From positions 1 through 64,000 of IMG/VR virus record IMGVR_UViG_3300025941_000015: a stretch of DNA of 64,000 bases; one strand, written 5' to 3'. How positions within the stretch are numbered: position 1 is the first letter of the stretch; every line of letters begins with the position of its first letter. The position numbers were made by a program, and so were the translations under genes. Source of the stretch: a virus. Positions 56,825 through 63,170 of the stretch are shown here, one piece after another. Below the pieces are notes generated by a model. The model worked only from the letters and a program-made list of their open reading frames with translations, made no database searches and was not told where the DNA came from.

Positions 56825-57142
56825 ATGACAACGACCATGAGCTGCGACACCTGCTACGACACGAAGACCATCGACCAGGGCGGGCGCGAGATCCCCTGCC
56901 CGGACTGTGTCTTCCGGTATCACCCGTCGAGCGTGACGATCGAGACCAACCCGGACTACGACCCCAAGTCGACCTCGATGTTCAACGTCCGGTACATCAT
57001 CCGCGACCGCTCGATGGGCAACTTCATCTACGGGAAGGCCCGCAACATGGACGACGCCATCCGCATCCAGCGCAAGCGCCAGGGCGTGATCAAGGCGGCG
57101 CTCACCCGCCGGGCGAACAAGGCTGCGAGGGCCGCCAAGTGA
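56825..57142 (+). CDS. Early zinc-knuckle protein with basic C terminus
   Basis: A 105-residue protein, leaderless start. SCDTCYDTKTIDQGGREIPC and PDC form a CxxC...CxxC ribbon in residues 6-29. The C terminus is basic (IQRKRQGVIKAALTRRANKA), suggesting nucleic-acid binding. Confidence 0.67.
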   Translation: MTTTMSCDTCYDTKTIDQGGREIPCPDCVFRYHPSSVTIETNPDYDPKSTSMFNVRYIIRDRSMGNFIYGKARNMDDAIRIQRKRQGVIKAALTRRANKAARAAK

Positions 57143-57303
57143 GCACGCTCATCCACTACGGCAAGCCGCGCACGCGGTCGTTCCCGACCGACGTCGACAT
57201 CTGGCTCCCCGAGGGCGCCATCGTCCTCCACACCGAGCGCCATCGCGCTGCCACGGTCATCACGTACCTCGTGCCGAGCGGGCGCACGTCGAGGCCCATC
57301 TGA
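57139..57303 (+). CDS. Early small protein, unknown
   Basis: A 54-residue ORF from GTG 57139 in the previous TGA (STLIHYGKPRTRSFPTDVDI; AATVITYLVPSGRTSRPI). Its stop opens the TGAGGAATC element. Confidence 0.6.
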   Translation: MSTLIHYGKPRTRSFPTDVDIWLPEGAIVLHTERHRAATVITYLVPSGRTSRPI

Positions 57304-57348
57304 GGAATCTCACAACGGCGTTGCAAGAGCGTTGTGACCGTGTACACT
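57303..57348 (+). promoter_or_regulatory. Early promoter copy 12 with inverted repeat
   Basis: AGGAATC 57303-57309. TCACAACG (57310-57317) and CGTTGTGA (57330-57337) are perfect 8-base arms. TTGCAA 57321-57326, TACACT 57343-57348, then seven bases and ATGAC at 57356. Confidence 0.78.
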
Positions 57349-57355
57349 GGTCACC

Positions 57356-57478
57356 ATGACAGGCAACCAAGACCACGACCAAGACCGCCGCTTCCCGGCC
57401 ATGACCGCCACCCGCTACGGCAGCAACCACGACTGGTGCTACCGGGGCGACAACACCAAGTACAAGAACAAGAAGTGA
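57356..57478 (+). CDS. Early micro-protein, unknown
   Basis: A 40-residue ORF from a leaderless ATGAC start, hydrophilic with Asp/Lys/Tyr (TGNQDHDQDRRFPAMTATRY and NTKYKNKK at the end). A consensus promoter dedicated to it supports expression. Confidence 0.6.
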   Translation: MTGNQDHDQDRRFPAMTATRYGSNHDWCYRGDNTKYKNKK

Positions 57479-57545
57479 GCCCCAGCGGCCACTGTCACAC
57501 CCCCCAGTCACACTGAATCCCCTACCCAACGAAACCAGGAGAACC

Positions 57546-57929
57546 ATGACCACCACCATCAGCAACCCCGAGGTCCGCTCGACCGACCTCCTCGTGCACG
57601 AGCTGCTCGTGCAGCTCCGGGCCGCCGAGCGCGCCGAGGAGCGCGCCGACGCCATCAAGGCCGAGCTGGTCGAGCGCCTGGGCGACGGCGGCAAGGTTGA
57701 GACCCACGAGGCGAAGATCGCCATCGTGGCCAACAAGACCCAGGTCGTCGACATCGACGCCCTGCAGACCGTCGCCTCGAAGGGCTTCTTCTACAAGGTC
57801 ACCAAGCGGGTCGTCGACAACACCGCCTTCAAGGCGTTCCTCGCCCTGGAGCAGGTGCCCCAGGACGTGCTCGACATCGTGACCACGAAGGTCAGCAAGC
57901 CCGCCGTCCGAGTCACGATCAAGAAGTGA
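57546..57929 (+). CDS. Hypothetical protein, paralogue-like of the 32980 gene
   Basis: A 127-residue protein with CCAGGAG ribosome site. The N-terminal helix (LLVQLRAAERAEERADAIKA) is followed by KTQVVDIDALQTVASKGFFY and a C-terminal strand. Order of elements and the end (VPQDVLDIVTTKVSKPAVRV) match the 32980 protein. No catalytic motif; a DNA-related helper role is a guess. Confidence 0.66.
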   Translation: MTTTISNPEVRSTDLLVHELLVQLRAAERAEERADAIKAELVERLGDGGKVETHEAKIAIVANKTQVVDIDALQTVASKGFFYKVTKRVVDNTAFKAFLALEQVPQDVLDIVTTKVSKPAVRVTIKK

Positions 57930-58093
57930 TCCTCGACGACGGCCACCAGCACCACGTCGAGATCGAGCGTGAGAACCTCCCGCCCCGCTCGTGGTACCCA
58001 CGCTGCGACTGCGGCTGGGAGGGGTTCGGCCAGGCGTCTCGACGTGACGCTGAGGACGACGGCGACGGCCACGTCCTCAGCTTCACCCGCTGA
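57926..58093 (+). CDS. Small protein with CxC, unknown
   Basis: A 55-residue ORF from GTG 57926 (GTGA overlap). SWYPRCDCGWEGFGQASRRD resembles a half zinc knuckle; the rest is His/Asp-rich. Coupling supports translation. Confidence 0.6.
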   Translation: MILDDGHQHHVEIERENLPPRSWYPRCDCGWEGFGQASRRDAEDDGDGHVLSFTR

Positions 58094-58211
58094 TCGCCCG
58101 TCGACGTGAGGCCGGTCAGGTAGGTGGCGCCACTGACGACCGGCCACAGCGCCCGGTAAAGCCGGATCGGGTTGGGAGCGCCCTCTGCACACCGCAGGGG
58201 GCGCTCTCGCG
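58094..58211 (+). other. Structured non-coding stretch
   Basis: About 118 bases that can form two consecutive hairpins: GCCGGTC (58111-58117) with GACCGGC (58138-58144), enclosing GTGGCGCCAC; and the stem at 58176-58206. No ORF. It may hold a terminator or a short structured RNA. Confidence 0.5.
58176..58206 (+). terminator. 13-bp hairpin before ParB-like gene
   Basis: GAGCGCCCTCTGC (58176-58188) pairs with GCAGGGGGCGCTC (58194-58206) with one G-T pair and a 5-base loop. Its core GCGCCCTCT is shared with the 48102 leader hairpin. Confidence 0.65.
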
Positions 58212-58223
58212 TACGCTGGAGCC
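58212..58223 (+). promoter_or_regulatory. Leaderless-type promoter -10 (TACGCT)
   Basis: TACGCT at 58212-58217, six bases (GGAGCC), ATG 58224. It lacks the GTTG/CAAC boxes of the early array, so it belongs to the second class. Confidence 0.5.
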
Positions 58224-58991
58224 ATGGAGTCTCGATCGAGGAGCCGGGCGCCGTCGGGCGCCGACCCGCACCTCGCTGCGCGCCTGGGGCGCCAGCAGGA
58301 GAACCGTGATCGCATCATCGGTGCGGGCGCCGGTCGCGAGCGCGTGCTGGGCAATCGAGCTGCGCTCTTCGAGGCCGGTGAGATCGACTTCGACCCGCAC
58401 ACGCTGTCGATGGAGTCGCTGGGCATCCGCAACGTCGAGCGCGACGTGCTGCACAACCGTGTCGAGAACAAGGTGCCGTACGGGCCGCACGATGCGTCGG
58501 TGTTCCGCAAGGCTGGTGAGGTGCGAGAGGTGCCCCTGACGGGCCCTGACGCCGTCACAACGATGCAGAGCCACGTGAGCCCCGCACGTGTCGCTGAGAT
58601 CGTCAGAGACCCGCACAGCGGCTCTGATCCACGCTTCCGAGGCACGCCTGCAGCCGAGATGCCACTGGTCGTCGAGCACATGACGCGCCACCCGGAGACG
58701 GGCGCCTGGGGCCGCACGAACGTGGTCTACAACGGCAACCACCGCATCGTCGCGGCCCTGCAGCAGGGGCAGACCTCGATCCCCGCTCGTGTCATCACGA
58801 GGGAGCAGCGCGAGTCTGCGTCCGACGTGTTCCGGCGAGACAGGACGCGCTTCAAGGACTCACGAGAGCAGCGCCTCGATGTCGGCAGCACCCGCCTGGT
58901 GATGGGCGATCCCACGATCAAGAGGGGCATGGGCGCTGGCATCTGGGACGAGGTCGCCAAGCAGGACATCGAGAACTACGGGAATACCTAG
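58224..58991 (+). CDS. ParB-like domain protein (second copy)
   Basis: A 255-residue protein with an Arg-rich N terminus (SRSRSRAPSGADPHLAARLG). Residues about 150-195 (PLVVEHMTRHPETGAWGRTN, then VVYNGNHRIVAALQQGQTSI) carry the NGNHRxxAAxxxG motif of ParB-like folds. It differs from the 42075 protein (DGHHRTKAA). It is unusual here because it lies among tiny early genes but uses the late-type promoter geometry. There is no HTH. Confidence 0.7.
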   Translation: MESRSRSRAPSGADPHLAARLGRQQENRDRIIGAGAGRERVLGNRAALFEAGEIDFDPHTLSMESLGIRNVERDVLHNRVENKVPYGPHDASVFRKAGEVREVPLTGPDAVTTMQSHVSPARVAEIVRDPHSGSDPRFRGTPAAEMPLVVEHMTRHPETGAWGRTNVVYNGNHRIVAALQQGQTSIPARVITREQRESASDVFRRDRTRFKDSREQRLDVGSTRLVMGDPTIKRGMGAGIWDEVAKQDIENYGNT

Positions 58992-59000
58992 CCCGGCAGG

Positions 59001-59028
59001 TTGCAACTGCGTTGTGGTCGTGTACACT
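59001..59028 (+). promoter_or_regulatory. Early promoter copy 13
   Basis: TTGCAA-N16-TACACT, six bases, ATGAC at 59035. Confidence 0.8.
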
Positions 59029-59034
59029 GGCCAC

Positions 59035-59403
59035 ATGACCTACCACACCACCACCCCCGCCAACTACACCCCCGTCCTTGGCTCCGTTGTCCCCGGACCC
59101 TGGAACTCGAAGTACGCCGTCTCGGAGCACACGCTCGCCGTGAACCTCGCCAGCACCGCTGCGATCGAGGACGACGACCACACGGTCGTCCGGGCGATCG
59201 ACGACGCCGTCGCCGTGTTCGAGGACGACGACCTCATCAACGACGGCTCGATCCGAGGCTTCTGGGCCTGGGTCTGGAGCGGGCTCGACCGCGGCACGCA
59301 GCGTGACGTCGCCAAGCGCGCCGAGGCGCTCCTCGAAGCGCACCGCGCTGGCGGGTACGGCAGCAAGGCCGACCTCTTCGAGATGTTCGACGGCCAGCGG
59401 TGA
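59035..59403 (+). CDS. Early acidic protein, unknown
   Basis: A 122-residue acidic protein, leaderless start. VSEHTLAVNLASTAAIEDDD and DGSIRGFWAWVWSGLDRGTQ; the end is a helix (AEALLEAHRAGGYGSKADLF). No motif. GTGA overlap with the next gene. Confidence 0.65.
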   Translation: MTYHTTTPANYTPVLGSVVPGPWNSKYAVSEHTLAVNLASTAAIEDDDHTVVRAIDDAVAVFEDDDLINDGSIRGFWAWVWSGLDRGTQRDVAKRAEALLEAHRAGGYGSKADLFEMFDGQR

Positions 59404-59564
59404 GCGCGCTCACTGGCAAGGCGCTCGTCGAGCACCGCCGGGACCGCCTCGCCGACCTCGTCGAGATGCGGGCCCGGCAGGCCGCCGAGCTGGCCGAGAC
59501 CGATGAGGCGATCGCCGAGTGCATCGCCTCGATCCTCGACGCAGCCTCCGAGGAGCTGTCATGA
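59400..59564 (+). CDS. Early small helical protein
   Basis: A 54-residue ORF from GTG 59400. One long amphipathic helix (LVEHRRDRLADLVEMRARQA; AELAETDEAIAECIASILDA). It overlaps the next ATG. Likely a coiled-coil partner for a neighbour. Confidence 0.6.
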   Translation: MSALTGKALVEHRRDRLADLVEMRARQAAELAETDEAIAECIASILDAASEELS

Positions 59565-60196
59565 ACCAGAGTCACGAGGATTGGCTCAACGCCGCCGGAG
59601 ACCCGGCCGCCACGCACGCCCTGATCAACCAGGCGGGCTCGTACGAGAACGGCCCGCACCAGCTCCCCCACACCACGCTGATCGCCGGGCTGATGTACGG
59701 GGCAGGCGCCCTCTACGTGCCGAAGGGCCGTGCGCAGTTGTGGTACGCCCTCGTCGTCCCGCTGTTCATCGCCGGGTGCCACTTCCTCCGCGACGGGGGC
59801 CGCACCCCGGCCTCTGAGTCATCGTGGTGGTGGTACGGCGAGTTCCACCAGACCCCGCTCTCGCTGTTCTTCTTCGCCCTGTCGATCGCCAGCGTGTTCC
59901 TGCTGAACGCCGAGGTGAACCGGCACAAGCGTGCCCGGTACTACGCCGCGGCCGCTGCCGCTCAGCTCGACGCAGACACCGCCTGGATCGCTCAGGGCGG
60001 GCGCACGGTCGTCGAGGCGACGGTTCGCTCTCACAACGACGTTGAGCCCTCACAGGGCCACACAGCGCCTCTCCCGACGTTGTGGCTGCCGAGCAGCCCC
60101 GAGCGCCGGGTGCGCCGTGGCGGCACGACGCTCAACGGCACACCGATCAAGGATCGCCGATCGGTCAACCCCGAGACACTCTTCGACGAGTACTGA
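59561..60196 (+). CDS. Early membrane protein
   Basis: A 211-residue protein, ATG 59561 in ATGA overlap. Apolar segments lie at about residues 39-55 (LIAGLMYGAGALYVP), 58-73 (LWYALVVPLFIAGCHFL) and 97-116 (PLSLFFFALSIASVFLLNAE). A long basic cytoplasmic tail follows (NRHKRARYYAAAAAA; PERRVRRGG). An envelope role such as superinfection control is possible, with no direct evidence. Confidence 0.7.
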   Translation: MNQSHEDWLNAAGDPAATHALINQAGSYENGPHQLPHTTLIAGLMYGAGALYVPKGRAQLWYALVVPLFIAGCHFLRDGGRTPASESSWWWYGEFHQTPLSLFFFALSIASVFLLNAEVNRHKRARYYAAAAAAQLDADTAWIAQGGRTVVEATVRSHNDVEPSQGHTAPLPTLWLPSSPERRVRRGGTTLNGTPIKDRRSVNPETLFDEY

Positions 60197-60206
60197 CAAC
60201 CCATGG

Positions 60207-60234
60207 TTGCAACAGCGTTGTGACCGTGTACACT
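60207..60234 (+). promoter_or_regulatory. Early promoter copy 14 (with leader)
   Basis: TTGCAA-N16-TACACT, but no ATG six bases on. The transcript has a ~28-nt leader with CTGGAGA before ATG 60269, one of two leadered copies. Confidence 0.78.
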
Positions 60235-60268
60235 GCACACCGACCCCTACCCACTGGAGAACGCCACC

Positions 60269-61000
60269 ATGGCACGAATCAACACCGTCAAGAGCGCGCA
60301 GCAGCGCTACCGCACCGTCCCCGTCCTCGACGAGGCGGGCCAGCCCAAGAGCACCCCGGTGCTCCGCAAGGACGGCACGCCCAAGACCACCAAGACCGGC
60401 CGGGCCATCACCCGCCGGGTGACGGTCGCCGACAAGACCCAGCCGCTGCCCAACCACACGTGCGGCAAGTGCGGTGTGGAGATCGAGGTCGGCCACCCGT
60501 ACCGCTGGGTGCAGATCAAGAGCGGCCCGTACGGCGGACGCACGATGTACCGCTGCATGAGCTGCCCCTCGTGGCGCCAGTCCGAGCTGACCAGCTCGAA
60601 GATGGCGGGCATCTACGCCGCCCAGGAGCACCTGAGCGACATCATCGACAGCCTGGAGACGGTCGACGATCTCACCGACGCAGCGCAGACGTTCGCCGAT
60701 GCCGTCCGCGAGGTCGGCGAGGAGTACCGCGAGTCGCAGTCCAACATGGTCGACGGCTTCGGCCACGACACCTCGATGAGCGACGAGCTGGGCGAGAAGG
60801 CCGACATGCTCGACGACTGGGCGAACGACATCGAGTACCTCGACTTCGAGGACTTCGACGAGGAGCCGCCCGAGGAGGACGACTTCGAGGATGAGGACGC
60901 CTTCGAGACCGCCAAGGAGGACTGGAACGCGAACGCTGACGCCCACTGGGAAGACCAGCGCGCCGTCCTCATCGACGCATCGGACGAGTGCCCGCTCTGA
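60269..61000 (+). CDS. Early protein with basic N terminus, Cys ribbon and acidic tail
   Basis: A 243-residue protein. Residues 1-60 are Lys/Thr-rich. HTCGKCGVEIEVGHPYRWVQ and MYRCMSCPSWRQSELTSSKM form a CxxC...CxxC ribbon (about 65-100), and a helical then very acidic C terminus follows (EDFDEEPPEEDDFEDEDAFE). The charge split suggests DNA or ribonucleoprotein mimicry or binding. It is translated with a normal ribosome site, unlike most neighbours. Confidence 0.7.
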   Translation: MARINTVKSAQQRYRTVPVLDEAGQPKSTPVLRKDGTPKTTKTGRAITRRVTVADKTQPLPNHTCGKCGVEIEVGHPYRWVQIKSGPYGGRTMYRCMSCPSWRQSELTSSKMAGIYAAQEHLSDIIDSLETVDDLTDAAQTFADAVREVGEEYRESQSNMVDGFGHDTSMSDELGEKADMLDDWANDIEYLDFEDFDEEPPEEDDFEDEDAFETAKEDWNANADAHWEDQRAVLIDASDECPL

Positions 61001-61260
61001 TGCGCAAGCGGGCCGTGCTCGAACACATCGGCAAGTACGTCGAGATCGAGCACGGCCCGTTCCGGCCCCGCAGCCTGGCCATCGTGCTGGGCTACGGGTA
61101 CCGGCAGCGCCACGGTCGCGGCTCGCCGCTCGAAGAAGACTGGACGTCGCGCTCAGGCGGCAGCCAGGTCGCCGTGGCCATGCGCCACGAGGACGGCTCG
61201 TGGACCCCCGAGGCCGTCCATCTGATTTCAATCCACCGATGCTCCGAGGAGGAGTCATGA
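61000..61260 (+). CDS. Early small protein, unknown
   Basis: An 86-residue protein starting in TGATG (RAVLEHIGKYVEIEHGPFRP; GYGYRQRHGRGSPLEEDWTS). Mixed basic/acidic, no motif. ATGA overlap with the next gene. Confidence 0.62.
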   Translation: MRKRAVLEHIGKYVEIEHGPFRPRSLAIVLGYGYRQRHGRGSPLEEDWTSRSGGSQVAVAMRHEDGSWTPEAVHLISIHRCSEEES

Positions 61261-61619
61261 ACCGAGATGCCCCCATTCTGCGACTGGTCACACCGGCCGT
61301 CGATCACGCTGTTGACGTCGTCATGCACAACGCTGACCCCGAGCGCTTCCACCGCCAGCACGGCGTGCCGTGCGAGCTGTGCCCCGAGCCCGAGACCGAG
61401 CTGCAGAAGGAGATCGCTCGCAAGATCGATGAGCTGATGGGTGACACCGAGATGGCCCCGTGGCAACGCAAGCTGGCCAGCGAGGTGCTCGCCGCACAGA
61501 TGGCGCCTGACAGCATCGAGATGTCCGACGCACTGCAGACCTACCTCGACGACCGCAGCCTGATGGCTGACCCCGGCGAGATCGAGGACGACGAAGATGA
61601 CGAAGAGATTGACGAGTGA
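61257..61619 (+). CDS. Early acidic protein with CxxC
   Basis: A 120-residue protein (HNADPERFHRQHGVPCELCP; MAPWQRKLASEVLAAQMAPD) ending in a Glu/Asp run (EIEDDEDDEEIDE). The single CxxC with nearby His could bind zinc. Its stop lies two bases before the next promoter box. Confidence 0.64.
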   Translation: MNRDAPILRLVTPAVDHAVDVVMHNADPERFHRQHGVPCELCPEPETELQKEIARKIDELMGDTEMAPWQRKLASEVLAAQMAPDSIEMSDALQTYLDDRSLMADPGEIEDDEDDEEIDE

Positions 61620-61621
61620 GG

Positions 61622-61649
61622 TTGCAACGGCGTTGCGACCGTGTACACT
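61622..61649 (+). promoter_or_regulatory. Early promoter copy 15
   Basis: TTGCAA-N16-TACACT, six bases, ATGAC at 61656. Confidence 0.8.
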
Positions 61650-61655
61650 GATCAC

Positions 61656-62369
61656 ATGACCAACGCCACCGCAACCCCCCGCCAGTTCGACTTCATCGCC
61701 AAGCTCGTTGACGAGCGCAAGGCCACCTGCGGCGTCACCGACGTCGCCGCCTTCATGCAGGTGCTCGCCGACCAGCGCCTCACCAAGACCGGCGCCAGCG
61801 CCCTCATCGACAACCTGCTCTCGCAGAAGCCGGACGCCAAGGTCGCCCCGGCCCCGGTCGCAGGCGCCACCCCGGCCCAGCCCGCGGTGCGCCCCAACCG
61901 CTTCGACGCCAAGTGCGACCGCTGCGGCAAGAACGTGCCCGCGGGCACCGGCACGCTCAACGGTGGCCCTGGCCGCTGGATCGTCGCCCACGTCGAGGGT
62001 GGCTGCCCGGTCGACCTGCAGGTCGAGCTGAACCAGCTCCTCGCCGAGATCCCCAAGGGCTACTACGCCATCCCGTTCATCGGCCTCGACGCCGCCCGCA
62101 ACGACCTCACCTTCCTCGCCGTCGGCACGAAGGACAACGGCGACCGCACGCTGCGCCACGTGGTCGGTGGCCACGGCGAGCTGGACGGCATGAGCATCGA
62201 GTGGTGCCGCCGGGCCGTCGCCGGGCTCAACGCCACGAGCCTCGAAGTGGCAGCCGCCACCTACGGCCAGGAGTACTCCCACTGCGGACGCTGCGGCCGG
62301 TCGCTGACCGACGACGCCAGCCGTGCCCGCGGCATCGGCCCGGAGTGCGCCACCAAGCTCTGGAGCTGA
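61656..62369 (+). CDS. Early protein with C-terminal DUF6011-like zinc site
   Basis: A 237-residue protein, leaderless start. The N-terminal helix PRQFDFIAKLVDERKATCGV recalls the small QxxxI helix region seen in phage single-strand annealing accessory proteins. KCDRCGKNVPAGTGTL is a CxxC knuckle near 87. YSHCGRCGRSLTDDASRARG and IGPECATKL form the HCGRCGRxLTDxxSxxxGIGPxC pattern of DUF6011. Probably nucleic-acid related; exact role unknown. Confidence 0.72.
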   Translation: MTNATATPRQFDFIAKLVDERKATCGVTDVAAFMQVLADQRLTKTGASALIDNLLSQKPDAKVAPAPVAGATPAQPAVRPNRFDAKCDRCGKNVPAGTGTLNGGPGRWIVAHVEGGCPVDLQVELNQLLAEIPKGYYAIPFIGLDAARNDLTFLAVGTKDNGDRTLRHVVGGHGELDGMSIEWCRRAVAGLNATSLEVAAATYGQEYSHCGRCGRSLTDDASRARGIGPECATKLWS

Positions 62370-62379
62370 CCACGGCAAC

Positions 62380-62411
62380 GGGGTTGCGATTGGCGCAACC
62401 CCGTGTACACT
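62380..62411 (+). promoter_or_regulatory. Early promoter copy 16 with perfect operator dyad and leader
   Basis: GGGGTTGCG (62380-62388) and CGCAACCCC (62394-62402) are perfect 9-base arms over the -35 (TTGCGA 62384-62389) and spacer; TACACT is at 62406-62411 (N16). A ~40-nt leader with AAGGAG leads to ATG 62460. Confidence 0.78.
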
Positions 62412-62459
62412 GACCACACCCTTCCCCTACCAATGACAACCACCAAGGAGACCACCAAC

Positions 62460-63170
62460 ATGAACACCGACACCACGATCCTCGTCTCGAAGATCGAGAA
62501 GCTCTGGCGCAAGGCCAACAGCGCGGGCTCGACCCCGGCCGAGCGTGACACGTTCGAGGCCAAGGCCCTGAGCCTCATGGAAGAGAACCGCATCACGATG
62601 GCGATGCTGGAGATCGACGACCAGGACATCCTGGGCGACTACGAGTACGGCGACATCTCGGGCCGCTACGCCCGGCCCGTGCTGGCCATCTTGACCGCCG
62701 TGGCCCACGCCTACGACTGCAAGGTCTGGTGGCGCGACTTCGGCTCGACGAAGCAGGTCTGGCTGTTCGGCTTCAAGAGCGACTGCGAGCGCACCAAGCT
62801 GCTCGCCCGCATGCTCATCGCCGATGCGCAGGCGCAAGCCACGTCCGAGTCGGGCTACTCGCCCGGCGAGACGTTCTCGTTGCGCCACAGCTTCCTCCAC
62901 GGCTTCTCGTCGGCGATCGCCATGCGTCTCCGCGAGGCCGCCGTCATGGCCAACAAGGCGTTCGACCAGGAGGCCGCCAAGGGCTCCGCCCTGGTGCTCG
63001 TGGCCCGCCGTGAGCAGATGCACGTGGAGTACTCGAAGAAGCGCCTGCGCAGCGCCAGCCCGAGCTACGCCCGTCGGGGCGGCGCCCGTGGCCGCGGCGT
63101 CGAGGCGGGCAACAACGCCCGTCTCTCGACGCAGGGGCAGGTCGTCAACCGCAAGGCGCTCGCATCATGA
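62460..63170 (+). CDS. DUF2786-like protein
   Basis: A 236-residue protein; ATG 62460 is chosen over ATG 62433 because AAGGAG lies nine bases upstream. ILVSKIEKLWRKANSAGSTP and AERDTFEAKALSLMEENRIT match the DUF2786 helical N-terminal motif. The middle is alpha/beta and the end basic (YSKKRLRSASPSYARRGGAR). It overlaps the zincin-like gene by ATGA, a pairing often seen in actinophages. Confidence 0.75.
   Translation: MNTDTTILVSKIEKLWRKANSAGSTPAERDTFEAKALSLMEENRITMAMLEIDDQDILGDYEYGDISGRYARPVLAILTAVAHAYDCKVWWRDFGSTKQVWLFGFKSDCERTKLLARMLIADAQAQATSESGYSPGETFSLRHSFLHGFSSAIAMRLREAAVMANKAFDQEAAKGSALVLVARREQMHVEYSKKRLRSASPSYARRGGARGRGVEAGNNARLSTQGQVVNRKALAS

Noticed and set aside
49032-62411. CRISPR array
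   Set aside because: The repeats are spaced by whole genes, always at start codons, and contain promoter elements, so they are promoters and not CRISPR repeats.
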